A stretch of 64,000 nt of DNA from Streptomyces griseocarneus (GCA_003674045.1 PENC01000001.1:992001-1056000), one strand, 5' to 3'; shown: positions 8,719 to 17,165, numbered from the stretch's first letter. Program-made: numbers and translations. Notes: generated by a model from the sequence alone, not told the origin.

Positions 8719-8937
8719 GCGCCTTTTCCCGCCTCCGGTCCGGACCCTTGCGGCGCGGACCGGACCCTTGTTAAGTGGACAACTGTTCCATCGGTCGGGG
8801 TTACCGTCCCACCTCGGCCCCGCTCCACGGCAATCGCCGCGCACGTCAGCGCCACCCTGCCCACCGCCCGTGCGGCTCGCCGTTGCTCGGACCGGCGTCG
8901 CCCGCGACGCGGACCCGCCGTGCCGAAAAGAGCCCCA

Positions 8938-9474
8938 GTGACCGCATCGACGTCCGGCGTCATCACCCTGCACGTCAACGGAGAACCGCACACCCTCACC
9001 GTCGACCACCGCACCACGCTGCTCGACGCGCTGCGCGAGCGCCTCGGCCTGACCGGCACCAAGAAGGGCTGTGACCAGGGGCAGTGCGGCGCCTGCACCG
9101 TGCTGCTCGACGGCCGCCGCGCCGTGGCCTGCCTCCAGCTCGCGGTCGCGGCCGAGGACCGCGCGATCACCACGATCGAGGGCGTCGCCGACGGCGGTCG
9201 ACTGCACCCGGTGCAGCAGGCGTTCATCGAACTCGACGGCTACCAGTGCGGCTACTGCACCCCGGGGCAGATCTGCTCCGCCCTCGGGGTCCTCGACGAG
9301 CACGCCGCCGGCTGGCCGAGCGCCGTCACCGCCGACGTCCGCCCCGAGGCGGGCCCGCCCGCCCTCACCGACGACGAGATCCGGGAGCGGATGAGCGGCA
9401 ACCTGTGCCGCTGCGGCGCGTACACGGCCATCGTCCGCGCCGTCGCTCAGGCTGCCAAGGTGGTGTCGGCGTGA
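8938..9474 (+). CDS. Molybdenum hydroxylase, 2Fe-2S subunit (xanthine dehydrogenase family)
   Basis: The product of about 178 aa has both iron-sulfur domains of the small subunit. The plant-ferredoxin-type cluster ligands are in GCDQGQCGACTVLLDGRRAVAC, and the second cluster ligands are CGYCTPGQIC and NLCRCGAY. It carries electrons from the molybdenum centre to FAD. No twin-arginine signal is visible, so the enzyme is probably cytoplasmic, unlike the E. coli periplasmic PaoA. The GTG at 8938 is preferred because GAAAAGAG lies at 8925-8932; a GTG at 8920 would add six residues without a good ribosome site. The stop overlaps the next start in GTGA. Confidence 0.92.
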   Translation: MTASTSGVITLHVNGEPHTLTVDHRTTLLDALRERLGLTGTKKGCDQGQCGACTVLLDGRRAVACLQLAVAAEDRAITTIEGVADGGRLHPVQQAFIELDGYQCGYCTPGQICSALGVLDEHAAGWPSAVTADVRPEAGPPALTDDEIRERMSGNLCRCGAYTAIVRAVAQAAKVVSA

Positions 9475-10463
9475 GGGAGTTCCGCTACCGGCGCGCCGCC
9501 GACGTGGCCGACGCGCTCGCCCTGCTCGAAGCCGAACCCGAGGCCCGCCCGCTCGGCGGCGGCACCAACCTCGTCGACCTGATGAAGACCGGCATCGAGC
9601 GGCCCGCGCTCCTCGTCGACCTGCGCGACCTCCCCCTCGACCGGATCACGCCCACCGCCGACGGGGGGCTGCGCGTCGGCGCGACGGTCACCAACAGCGA
9701 CCTGGCCGCGCACCCCCAGGTGCGCCTCCACTTCCCGGCGCTGGCACAGGCCGTCCTCGCCGGTGCCTCGGGACAGCTGCGCAACATGGCCACGGTCGGC
9801 GGGAATCTGCTGCAACGCACCCGCTGCGGCTACTTCACCGGGGCCGCCGCTCCCTGCAACAAGCGCTTACCGGGCAGTGGTTGTGCCGCGCTCACGGGCG
9901 AGCACCACAACCACGCCGTCCTCGGCGCCTCCCCGCACTGCGTGGCCGTGCACCCCTCCGACATGGCCGTGGCCCTCGCGGCCTTCGACGCGGTCGTCAC
10001 GTACGAGACCCCGGGCGGTCCGGGCGAGCTGCCGCTCGCCGAGTTCTACCTGCCGGTGGGCAGCACACCCCAGCTGGAGACCGCCCTGCCGCCCGGCGCC
10101 CTGATCACCGGAGTCGTCCTGCCGCCGGCCCCGGTCGCCGCCGTCTCCCGCTACCGCAAGGTGCGCGAGCGCGCCTCGTACGCCTTCGCGATCGGCTCGC
10201 TCGCCGCTGCCCTCGACGTCCGGGACGGCATCGTGCGCGAGGTACGTCTCGCCTTCGGCGCGGTCGCCTCCCGCCCGTGGCGGGCCCGGCAGGCCGAGCG
10301 GGCCCTGACCGGGCAGCACGCCGACGCCGTGGCGTTCGCGGCCGCCGCCGATGCCGAACTGGCCGCCGCCCGGCCCCTGCCGCACAACGGCTACAAGCTG
10401 CCGCTGCTGCGCGACCTGGTCGTCGGCGTCCTGACCGAACTCGCCGAGGAGGCCGCCCGATGA
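9471..10463 (+). CDS. Molybdenum hydroxylase, FAD subunit, with a TTA codon and a cysteine loop
   Basis: The 330-aa protein is the FAD-binding medium subunit: LGGGTNLVDLMKTG binds FAD pyrophosphate and ATVGGNLLQRTRC follows. C119, C129, C138 and C157 (in RTRCGYF, PCNKR, GSGCAA and SPHC) match the pattern of the PaoB/YagS branch, where such cysteines hold an extra 4Fe-4S cluster; plain xanthine dehydrogenases lack them. The substrate is thus more likely an aldehyde than a purine. Codon 133 (9867-9869) is TTA, inside this loop, so translation may depend on the bldA tRNA. The gene overlaps both neighbours (GTGA, ATGA), so the three subunits are translationally coupled. Confidence 0.92.
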   Translation: MREFRYRRAADVADALALLEAEPEARPLGGGTNLVDLMKTGIERPALLVDLRDLPLDRITPTADGGLRVGATVTNSDLAAHPQVRLHFPALAQAVLAGASGQLRNMATVGGNLLQRTRCGYFTGAAAPCNKRLPGSGCAALTGEHHNHAVLGASPHCVAVHPSDMAVALAAFDAVVTYETPGGPGELPLAEFYLPVGSTPQLETALPPGALITGVVLPPAPVAAVSRYRKVRERASYAFAIGSLAAALDVRDGIVREVRLAFGAVASRPWRARQAERALTGQHADAVAFAAAADAELAAARPLPHNGYKLPLLRDLVVGVLTELAEEAAR

Positions 10464-12586
10464 CCACGGCAACCACCGGCGGGCCCGCCACCCGGGCCGT
10501 CGGCACACCGCACGTCCGCCTGGAAGGCCGCGACAAGGTCACCGGCGCGGCCCGCTACGCGGCCGACCACCCCGCCGACGGTCTCGCCCACGGCTGGATC
10601 GTGCCGTCCACGGTGGCCCGCGGCCGTGTCCGCTCCCTGGACGACGCCTCCGCCCTGAAGATGCCCGGCGTGCTCGCGGTCCTCCACCACGGCAACGCGT
10701 CCCGCCTGACGGAGGACTTCGTCGGCACCTTCGGGCCCGACGCCACCACCCAGGTCTTCCAGCACGACCGCGTGCCCTACCTGGGCTGGCCCGTCGCCTG
10801 CGTCGTGGCCGAGACCCCCGAACAGGCCAGGGAGGCCGCGGAGACGCTCGCCGTCACGTACGCCACGGAACCGCACGACGTGGACTTCCGCCCCGGGCAC
10901 CCCGGCGCCTACACGCCGGAGGAGATGGCCGTGGGCCCGGCATGTACGGAGAAGGGGGACGTGGAGGCCGAACTCGCCGCCTCCGATGTGGTGGTGGACG
11001 CCCACTACAGCACCGCGGAGGAGCACCACAGCCCCATGGAACCGCACGCGGCCATGGCACGCTGGGACGACGGGCGCCTCGAAGTCGTCGATTCCACCCA
11101 GGGCGCCTACGCCACGGCGCGGGACCTCGCCCTGCTCTTCGGCCTCGACCCCGCCTCGGTGCACCTGCGGTCCGAGCACGTCGGCGGCGGCTTCGGCTGC
11201 AAGGCCCAGGTCCGCCCGCACCTCATCCTCGCCGTCATGGCGACGACCCTGCTCGGGCGGCCGGTCCGGGTCGTGCTCACCCGGGCCCAGATGTTCACCC
11301 TCATCGGCCACCGCAGCCCCACCGCCCAGCGCGTCCGGCTCGGCGCCGGCGCCGACGGCAGGCTGCGTGCCCTGGAGCACACGGCGCTCAGCGCCACCTC
11401 CACGGTCCGCGAGTTCATCGAGCCGAGCGCCCAGTACGGGCGTTCCATGTACGACGCGGACGGCCACCGCACGGTCCACAGCGTGGTCCGCCTCGACGTC
11501 CCCACCCCGACCTATATGCGCGCGCCGGGCGAGGCCCCCGGCTCGTTCGCCCTGGAGTGCGCGCTCGACGAACTGGCCGAGCGCTGCGGTCTGGACCCGA
11601 TCGCCCTGCGCGCCCGCAACGAGCCCGCCGTCGGCCCGGTCTCCGGGCTGCCCTTCGCCGGGCGGCGCCTGCTCGACTGCTTCGCCGAAGGGGCCCGCCG
11701 GTTCGGGTGGGACGGGCGCGACCCCCGGCCCGGCGTGCGCCGCGACGGCCGCTGGCTCGTCGGCACCGGCACGGCGGCGGCCACCTTCTTCACGGGCGCC
11801 CGCCCGTCGACCGCCGCCGTGACGGCCCACGCGGACGGCACCTTCACCGCGCGCATCGCCGCGGCCGACATCGGGACGGGCGCGCGCACGGCCCTGACCC
11901 AACTGGCCGCGGACGCGCTGGAGGTGACGCCGGGCCGGGTGCGCGTGCTCATCGCCGACAGCGACTTCGGCGACGCGTGGCTGGCGGGCGGCTCCATGGG
12001 CACCCGCTCCTGGGGCTGGGCGATCACACTGGCGGCCCGCGAACTGCGGGAGCGCCTCGCCCTCGGTGAGGACATCCCTCCGGACGGCCTCACCGTGCGC
12101 TCCGACACGGAGCAGGCGGTGAACTCCCTCGCCGCGTACGAACGGCACGCGTACGGGGCGCAGTTCGCCGAGGTCGCCGTCGACCCGGGCAGCGGCGAGA
12201 TCCGCGTACGGCGCATGCTGGGCGTCTTCGCCGCGGGCCGGATCGTCAACCCGCTGACCGCCCGCAGTCAGCTGACCGGCGGCATGATCTGGGGCCTGTC
12301 CATGGCCCTGCACGAGGAGGCCGTCCGGGACACCGCCACGGGCGGCCTCGTCAACACCGACCTCGCGGGCTACCACATCGCGGCCCACGCGGACGTGCCC
12401 GCCGTCGAGGCGGACTGGATCGACGACCCGGACCCGGACGACCCCGTCGGCATCAAGGGCATCGGCGAGATCGGCGGGGTGGGCTCGGCGGCGGCGATCG
12501 TCAACGCCGTCTGGCACGCGACCGGCGTACGCCACCGGGACCTGCCGATCCGGCCCGACCGCGTCGTCCTGATGCCGAGGCCCTGA
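10460..12586 (+). CDS. Molybdenum hydroxylase, molybdopterin-binding catalytic subunit
   Basis: The 708-aa protein has the aldehyde oxidase/xanthine dehydrogenase a/b hammerhead (VTGAARYAAD..., residues about 20-125) and the molybdopterin-binding domains. Visible motifs are HVGGGFGCKAQ, YMRAPGEAPGSFALECALDELA and, near the C-terminus, GIKGIGEIGGVGSAAA with the expected catalytic Glu of GxGE. Length and motifs fit the PaoC/YagR branch (about 730 aa). The ATG at 10460 overlaps the FAD-subunit stop and has GAGGAGG upstream. No dedicated cofactor-insertion chaperone (XdhC type) is seen here, so maturation must be encoded elsewhere. The physiological substrate cannot be read from the sequence. Confidence 0.92.
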   Translation: MTTATTGGPATRAVGTPHVRLEGRDKVTGAARYAADHPADGLAHGWIVPSTVARGRVRSLDDASALKMPGVLAVLHHGNASRLTEDFVGTFGPDATTQVFQHDRVPYLGWPVACVVAETPEQAREAAETLAVTYATEPHDVDFRPGHPGAYTPEEMAVGPACTEKGDVEAELAASDVVVDAHYSTAEEHHSPMEPHAAMARWDDGRLEVVDSTQGAYATARDLALLFGLDPASVHLRSEHVGGGFGCKAQVRPHLILAVMATTLLGRPVRVVLTRAQMFTLIGHRSPTAQRVRLGAGADGRLRALEHTALSATSTVREFIEPSAQYGRSMYDADGHRTVHSVVRLDVPTPTYMRAPGEAPGSFALECALDELAERCGLDPIALRARNEPAVGPVSGLPFAGRRLLDCFAEGARRFGWDGRDPRPGVRRDGRWLVGTGTAAATFFTGARPSTAAVTAHADGTFTARIAAADIGTGARTALTQLAADALEVTPGRVRVLIADSDFGDAWLAGGSMGTRSWGWAITLAARELRERLALGEDIPPDGLTVRSDTEQAVNSLAAYERHAYGAQFAEVAVDPGSGEIRVRRMLGVFAAGRIVNPLTARSQLTGGMIWGLSMALHEEAVRDTATGGLVNTDLAGYHIAAHADVPAVEADWIDDPDPDDPVGIKGIGEIGGVGSAAAIVNAVWHATGVRHRDLPIRPDRVVLMPRP

Positions 12587-12656
12587 GCGGGCCGTGGAGA
12601 TCCCTTCCCGTATCCCTACTCCGGGCTTCTCCACAGCCCGTTGGGCCGTCCGCCGG

Positions 12657-15374
12657 TCAGACGGCCGCCAGCCCGACCAGGCGCCGGTGGTCGAGGGGCG
12701 AGGAGCGGCGGTCCAGCCGGTCCTGGAGGAGACGGTCGGCCTCCGCGCACCGCCCGGCGGACACCAGGGCGTACAGCAGCGTCTCCTCGACGACCTCACG
12801 CTGTGCCGCGCTGCCGCCCACACGGGGGAGGGCGGGCAGGACCGCCTGGAGCACGGTCGCCGCGTCGTCCCAGCGCTCCTCCGTCACCGCGATCATCGCC
12901 TCGCACAGCGGGCGGATGACCTCCCGCAGGACAGGGTCGCCGTGCCGCCCGGCGTACCGCCCGAGCCGGCGCAGGGCGCAGACCTCGCGGGCCGTGGCGA
13001 GGGCCAGCACGCTGTGGAGGGCGGTGAACGCCGTCACGGGCCGCTCCAGGGTCTCGTGCGTGACCTCGCCCAGCACCTCGTCGATGGGCACGGTCCCGGT
13101 CCACTGCCCGGTCAGCTGGGCGCGCCACAGCATGGACGCGGAGTCGACGAGCGCGCGGATGCCGCGCACCTGGGGCGGGGCGAGCTGGCCGGACCAGCGC
13201 CGGCGGACGGCGGACGCGTCGTCCAGCGCGAGTTCGTGCAGCGCGGCGTGCCAGGCGAAGTGCGCGCCGTGCGTGGCCCCTTGTCCGTGCAGGCCGATCC
13301 AGTCGTCGAGCCAGCGCAGGCCGTCCCGGTGGTCGCCGCACTCGTAGTGGACGTGCGCCAGCGCGTGCACGGCGTGCCCGGAGGCGGCCTCGGAGCCCAG
13401 GGCCGCGCGGGCGAGCGCGCCCGCCTCGTCGAAGGCCCCGAGCTCCTGCCGGATGAACGCGAGGAGGGACGTGTGGAACCAGTGGCCCTCGTGGGCCGCC
13501 GCCGTGCGCTCGACCAGTTCGTAGGCCTCTTCCCGCAGGTCGGTGACGCCGGAGAAGGCGATGGTGGGCACGGCCATGCTCAGGGCCAGGGCATCGCGGG
13601 GGTGCTCGCCGAGGTGCCGCAGCAGGACGGCGTCCCCGTCGCCGGGCCGCCCCTGGATCCTGCGGGTGATGACGTCGACCAGGGCGCGTTCGCGCGCGTC
13701 GCCGCGTTCCCGGACGGCTCGCTGGGCATCGGCCAGGGCGCGGGGTACGTCGACCTCGGCGCCGCCCTCGTGGCCCAGCATCGCGAGGGCCGCGTGGGCC
13801 AGGGCGAAGCCCGGGTCCAGCTCGACGGCCTGGCGGAAGGCGCGGTCGGCGCCGGAGCGCACCTTCATCAGGCGCTGCAGGCCGAGCCGGTAGGCGGCCG
13901 CCGTCGAGGGGTCGGTGCTGAGCGGCTCGCCCAGGTTGTCCACGGGCCTGCGGCGCGTGGGGGCCACGGGCAGCGGGGCGGCCGCGTCGAGGAGCATCTC
14001 CGCGACACGAGCGGCCTGCCCCCGGATCTCGGGGACGGCGGTGCTCTCCCAGAGCTCGCCGCGCCGGGGGGCGCCGAGCGTCCAGAGGGGGCGGCGCGCG
14101 GTCTCGTCGGAACCGACGAGCCGTCCGTCGGCGTCCGTCGCGTATCCGATGCCGAGGGGGCCGGGCACGGCCAGGCCGGCCGCGAGCAGGCCGCGGTCCA
14201 GCGGATCGGCGGACTCGGTGACGCGGGTCGCCGGACCGGTGCAGTCCACCACCCAGCCGACCTGCAGGGTGCGGCCGTTGTCCAGGGTCACGGACAGGGG
14301 CCCGCCGGGGGCCGTGCCGTCGCCCGCCTCCACGGTCCGGACGGCGGCCACCTGGCCGGTGGACATGCGCAGCCGGTGCGCCTGAAGGAGCCGGGCGACG
14401 GCTTCCGCGGTCGCCGGGGCCATACGGTGCCGGTGGGAGTTCCACAACGAGCGGTCACGGGCGAGGAATTCGGCCTTCTCGCTGTCCGGGAGGGCGCTCC
14501 ACAGACGCGCCGTCAGCGGTCGCAGGCCGTCGAGCGCGGGTCGCCAGTCGCCGTGACATCGGAGCGTGCGGCGCACGTGCCGGTAGACGTCTCTGCGGAG
14601 CTTGCCCAGCGGCAGGCCGTCGAGCGCCTCGGGCGGGGCCACCGGCGGCAGGGGGGTGACGGCGTGGGCGGCCGGGAAGGAGCCGCTGCGGGACACGGTG
14701 TGGACGGTGCGGTCCTGGCGGTCGAGGGTCAGCGCCACGTCGACGGCCGTGAGACCGGTGCCGACGAGCAGCACGTCACCGCCGGACGCGAGCGGACCGT
14801 CGAGCGCTCCGGGCGCCCAGGGGTCCGCGACGAAGCGGTCCGAGGCACGCAGTTCCTCCGGAGCCCAGGAACTCTCCCCCGCCTGGGGGCCGGTGGCCAG
14901 GACGACGCTGTCGGCCCGGACGACCGAGCCGTCGGCCAGCCGGAGGTCGGCCCGTGCCCCGTGCCAGGAGCAGTCCGTCACCCGGCCGTGGATGTGCCGC
15001 AGCGCGACGGTGCGGGCGCGGGCCGAGGCGTCGGCCAGGGCGTCGGAGAGGTACGCCCCGTACGTCCCGCGGGCGGCGAAGTCGGCGCCGGTCGCCTTGA
15101 CGTCCCCGTGCCGGGTGAGCCAGCGCAGGAAGTGGGACGCGTCGTCCGGATAGCAACTCATCTTGTCGGCCGTGACATTCAGCCGGTGCCGGTCGTCCTG
15201 GGTCGCGAACGCGGTGCCGGGCCCGGCCTGCTGCACCGGGTCGATCAGAAGAAGCTTTAACGGCGTACGGCGCCGTGCGGCGGTCTCGCACAGATGGATG
15301 GCGACGAGCGTACCGGCGGGGCCGGCTCCGATCACCGCGACGGTGTGCTGGTCCTCGTGCACCTGCTCGGGCAC
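12657..15374 (-). CDS. FAD/NAD(P)-binding protein fused to a TTC38-like TPR domain
   Basis: The 905-aa protein has two unrelated halves. Residues 1 to about 480 form a flavoprotein of the FAD/NAD(P)-binding group (NAD_binding_9 type): VAVIGAGPAGTLVAIHL at residues 12-28, RLNVTADKMSCYPDD, VLATGPQ, a second dinucleotide motif GDVLLVGTGLTAVDVAL and VVDCTGPATRV. Residues about 485-905 form a helical-repeat domain resembling TPR protein 38, with AYRLGLQRLMKVRSGADRAF and AHALAHVHYECGDHRDGLRW. The GTG at 15374 has GGAGG at 15380-15384, and coding to the stop is unbroken, so the fusion looks real. Codon 39 (15258-15260) is TTA. Substrate unknown. It converges on the molybdenum enzyme operon and is divergent from an Rrf2 regulator. 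Confidence 0.82.
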   Translation of the reverse strand: MPEQVHEDQHTVAVIGAGPAGTLVAIHLCETAARRRTPLKLLLIDPVQQAGPGTAFATQDDRHRLNVTADKMSCYPDDASHFLRWLTRHGDVKATGADFAARGTYGAYLSDALADASARARTVALRHIHGRVTDCSWHGARADLRLADGSVVRADSVVLATGPQAGESSWAPEELRASDRFVADPWAPGALDGPLASGGDVLLVGTGLTAVDVALTLDRQDRTVHTVSRSGSFPAAHAVTPLPPVAPPEALDGLPLGKLRRDVYRHVRRTLRCHGDWRPALDGLRPLTARLWSALPDSEKAEFLARDRSLWNSHRHRMAPATAEAVARLLQAHRLRMSTGQVAAVRTVEAGDGTAPGGPLSVTLDNGRTLQVGWVVDCTGPATRVTESADPLDRGLLAAGLAVPGPLGIGYATDADGRLVGSDETARRPLWTLGAPRRGELWESTAVPEIRGQAARVAEMLLDAAAPLPVAPTRRRPVDNLGEPLSTDPSTAAAYRLGLQRLMKVRSGADRAFRQAVELDPGFALAHAALAMLGHEGGAEVDVPRALADAQRAVRERGDARERALVDVITRRIQGRPGDGDAVLLRHLGEHPRDALALSMAVPTIAFSGVTDLREEAYELVERTAAAHEGHWFHTSLLAFIRQELGAFDEAGALARAALGSEAASGHAVHALAHVHYECGDHRDGLRWLDDWIGLHGQGATHGAHFAWHAALHELALDDASAVRRRWSGQLAPPQVRGIRALVDSASMLWRAQLTGQWTGTVPIDEVLGEVTHETLERPVTAFTALHSVLALATAREVCALRRLGRYAGRHGDPVLREVIRPLCEAMIAVTEERWDDAATVLQAVLPALPRVGGSAAQREVVEETLLYALVSAGRCAEADRLLQDRLDRRSSPLDHRRLVGLAAV

Positions 15375-15458
15375 TGCTACCTCCAGCGGATGTATTCTCC
15401 ACCAACTCGATGGACTATATGAAAATGGCTCCTCGGGGATATGTGCCCGATTCCCACG

Positions 15459-15474
15459 CGTGATGTGAATCACG
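15459..15474. promoter_or_regulatory. Candidate Rrf2-type operator between divergent genes
   Basis: CGTGAT-GTGA-ATCACG is an inverted repeat with 6-base arms. It sits in the 169-bp gap between the flavoprotein-TPR gene and the Rrf2 gene, so it could control both. No binding is known. Confidence 0.4.
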
Positions 15475-15543
15475 AGGGGAGCAATCGGGCGCAGAAGGGC
15501 AGTTGGTGCCGCCGGGGCGCGGAGTCGTGAGAGGTTTCGTTCC

Positions 15544-16023
15544 ATGCGCATTTCGGCCAGAACGGATTACGCGGTGCGGGCCATGGCGGAACTGGCCCGC
15601 ACCGAAGCCGTGCCGACCAAGGCGGAGTACCTCGCCGAAGTGCAGGACATACCCCTGCGCTTCCTGCTGTCCATTCTGCGGGAGCTGCGCCAGCACCGAC
15701 TGCTGCGCAGCGTCAGGGGCCCCGACGGCGGCTATTTCCTGGCCCGCCCCGCCGGGGAGATCACCCTCGCCGATGTGATCCGCGCTGTCGACGGACCCCT
15801 CGCGAACGTACGGGACCTGCAGCTCAGCGGGCTCAATTACCCGGGCGCGGCCGCGGCCCTGCCCGACGTCTGGCGGGCCGTGCGCGTGAGCCTCCGGCAG
15901 GTGCTGGAATGCGTGACCCTCGCCGACCTCGCCCAGGGGGAACTGCCGCCGCTCGTCCGGGACCGGGCCCAGGAGTACGCGGACGACGTCCGCCATCCCC
16001 CGGGGCCCGCTGCGGTCGGCTGA
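15544..16023 (+). CDS. Rrf2-family transcriptional regulator lacking the Fe-S cysteines
   Basis: The 159-aa protein begins MRISARTDYAVRAMAELA, the typical Rrf2 start, followed by a winged helix (IPLRFLLSILRELRQHRLLRSVRGPDGGYFLARP) and a dimerisation helix. Fe-S members (IscR, NsrR, RirA) have three cysteines around residues 90-110; here that stretch (LQLSGLNYPGAAAALPDVW) has none, and the only cysteine is near residue 121. It is therefore unlikely to sense through an Fe-S cluster and may bind a small molecule. GAGAGG at 15529-15534 precedes the ATG. It probably controls itself and the divergent flavoprotein-TPR gene. Confidence 0.9.
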   Translation: MRISARTDYAVRAMAELARTEAVPTKAEYLAEVQDIPLRFLLSILRELRQHRLLRSVRGPDGGYFLARPAGEITLADVIRAVDGPLANVRDLQLSGLNYPGAAAALPDVWRAVRVSLRQVLECVTLADLAQGELPPLVRDRAQEYADDVRHPPGPAAVG

Positions 16024-16047
16024 CGCGTCACGGGAAGCGCGTCGGAA

Positions 16048-16085
16048 AAACATCAGAAGGACGTCAAAACATCAGAAGGGCGTCA
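16048..16085. repeat. 19-bp tandem direct repeat between convergent genes
   Basis: Two adjacent copies of AAACATCAGAAGGRCGTCA (16048-16066 and 16067-16085) differ at one base. They lie in the 70-bp gap between the convergent Rrf2 and hydrolase genes. No hairpin strong enough to be a clear terminator was seen there. Confidence 0.8.
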
Positions 16086-16093
16086 GCGGAGCG

Positions 16094-16879
16094 TCATGAC
16101 GAATAGAGCTCCGGGCGCCGGTCGCTCAGATAGGTGGTCGCGGCGCGGGCACGCCTGAGGACTCCCGGTTCGACATCGGCGATCAGCAGCCCCTCGCCCT
16201 CCCCGGGCAGCGCCTGCGTGGTGCCGTCCGGCGCCGCGAACGTGGTGTGCCCGGCGAAGCCGATGCCGCCGTGGCTGCCGGACCAGTTGGCGTACGCGAT
16301 GTACAGCTGGCTCTCGAAGGCGCGCGCGGGCACCAGGGTACGGGCCACGAACTCCCACGGGCGCATCAGCCCGGTGGGCACCAGCAGCACATCGGTGCCC
16401 GCCACCCCGTGCGCCCGTACGGCCTCCGGGAACTCGACGTCGTAGCAGACCAGCAGGCCCAGGGTCAGGCCCCGGTACGACGCCTGCACCACCCCCTGCT
16501 CGCCGGGCGCGAACATGGCGCGTTCGCCGCGCCCGTACAGATGGGCCTTGCGGTAGACGGCGAGGGTGTCGCCCTCCGGGGAGACCAGCCGGGCGGAGTT
16601 GTGGAGCCGGTCGCCGTCGGTCTCCGGCCAGCCGTGCACCAGGGCGATGGAGAACTCGCGGGCGACGGCCGAGACCTCGGCGCACTGCGGGCCGTCGACC
16701 GGGCCGGACGCCTCGGCCAGATTGGCCGGGAGCAGGGGATAGCCGCCGATGGACATCTCGGGGGCGACGAGCAGCTCGGCGCCCGCCTCGGCCGCCTGCC
16801 GCGCCGCCTGGCGCAGCCGCCCGAGGGAGTCGGCCAGACCGCTGGTGCCGCACGCCGCCTGCTGGCAAGCGATCCTCAC
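16094..16879 (-). CDS. Carbon-nitrogen hydrolase (nitrilase superfamily amidohydrolase)
   Basis: The 261-aa protein has the nitrilase-superfamily triad: E41 in LLVAPEMSIGG, K111 in YRKAHLYG and C145 in LLVCYDVEFPE. Length and motifs fit aliphatic or omega-amidase type enzymes that hydrolyse an amide to an acid and ammonia. It starts at GTG with GAAGGA about eight bases upstream. It is divergent from the type II thioesterase and near the LAL activator and PKS genes, so it may belong to the polyketide cluster. In arginine-primed polyketide pathways an enzyme of this family turns 4-guanidinobutyramide into 4-guanidinobutyrate; that role is inferred from context. A general housekeeping amidase is the alternative. 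Confidence 0.88.
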   Translation of the reverse strand: MRIACQQAACGTSGLADSLGRLRQAARQAAEAGAELLVAPEMSIGGYPLLPANLAEASGPVDGPQCAEVSAVAREFSIALVHGWPETDGDRLHNSARLVSPEGDTLAVYRKAHLYGRGERAMFAPGEQGVVQASYRGLTLGLLVCYDVEFPEAVRAHGVAGTDVLLVPTGLMRPWEFVARTLVPARAFESQLYIAYANWSGSHGGIGFAGHTTFAAPDGTTQALPGEGEGLLIADVEPGVLRRARAATTYLSDRRPELYSS

Positions 16880-17011
16880 AGGGGATGTCCTTCCGGAAGC
16901 CCGACGCCGTCGGCGTATGGGTGGCGTATGGGCTTTTCACGATACCCGCACGTCCGAGGCGTGCGAGAGCGCCCGACGGCCGTGCTGCGCCTGGGCCGGC
17001 GGCCGATCCGT

Positions 17012-17045
17012 GAGGGGTCGTGGCCGAAACATAGGGGTACCCCCT
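17012..17045. promoter_or_regulatory. G-rich heptamers upstream of the thioesterase
   Basis: GAGGGGT (17012-17018) and TAGGGGT (17032-17038) are 20 bases apart. The second runs into a palindrome, AGGGGTACCCCCT (17033-17045). The same heptamer is repeated before the first PKS gene, suggesting a shared activator. The remaining 16880-17165 gap holds the divergent hydrolase and thioesterase promoters and shows no small gene. Confidence 0.45.
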
Positions 17046-17165
17046 GCTTCGGCCATCGTGATAGACATGAAATCCGCCCGGGGCGCTGATGTTCCGGGCA
17101 TATCCCGGCAAACGCATGGCAGTTGCAGCTGTCATACGGAACTTGAGGGAAAGAAATCTCGGCAC

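Noticed and set aside
12587..12656. Convergent terminator after the molybdenum enzyme operon
   Set aside because: The only stem (GTGGAGA with TCTCCAC) has a 27-base loop and no T-run, too weak to call.
15375..15551. N-terminal extension of the flavoprotein-TPR gene up to 15551
   Set aside because: The extra residues have no homology to a flavoprotein start, would fill the whole divergent promoter and overlap the Rrf2 start, while GTG 15374 has GGAGG.
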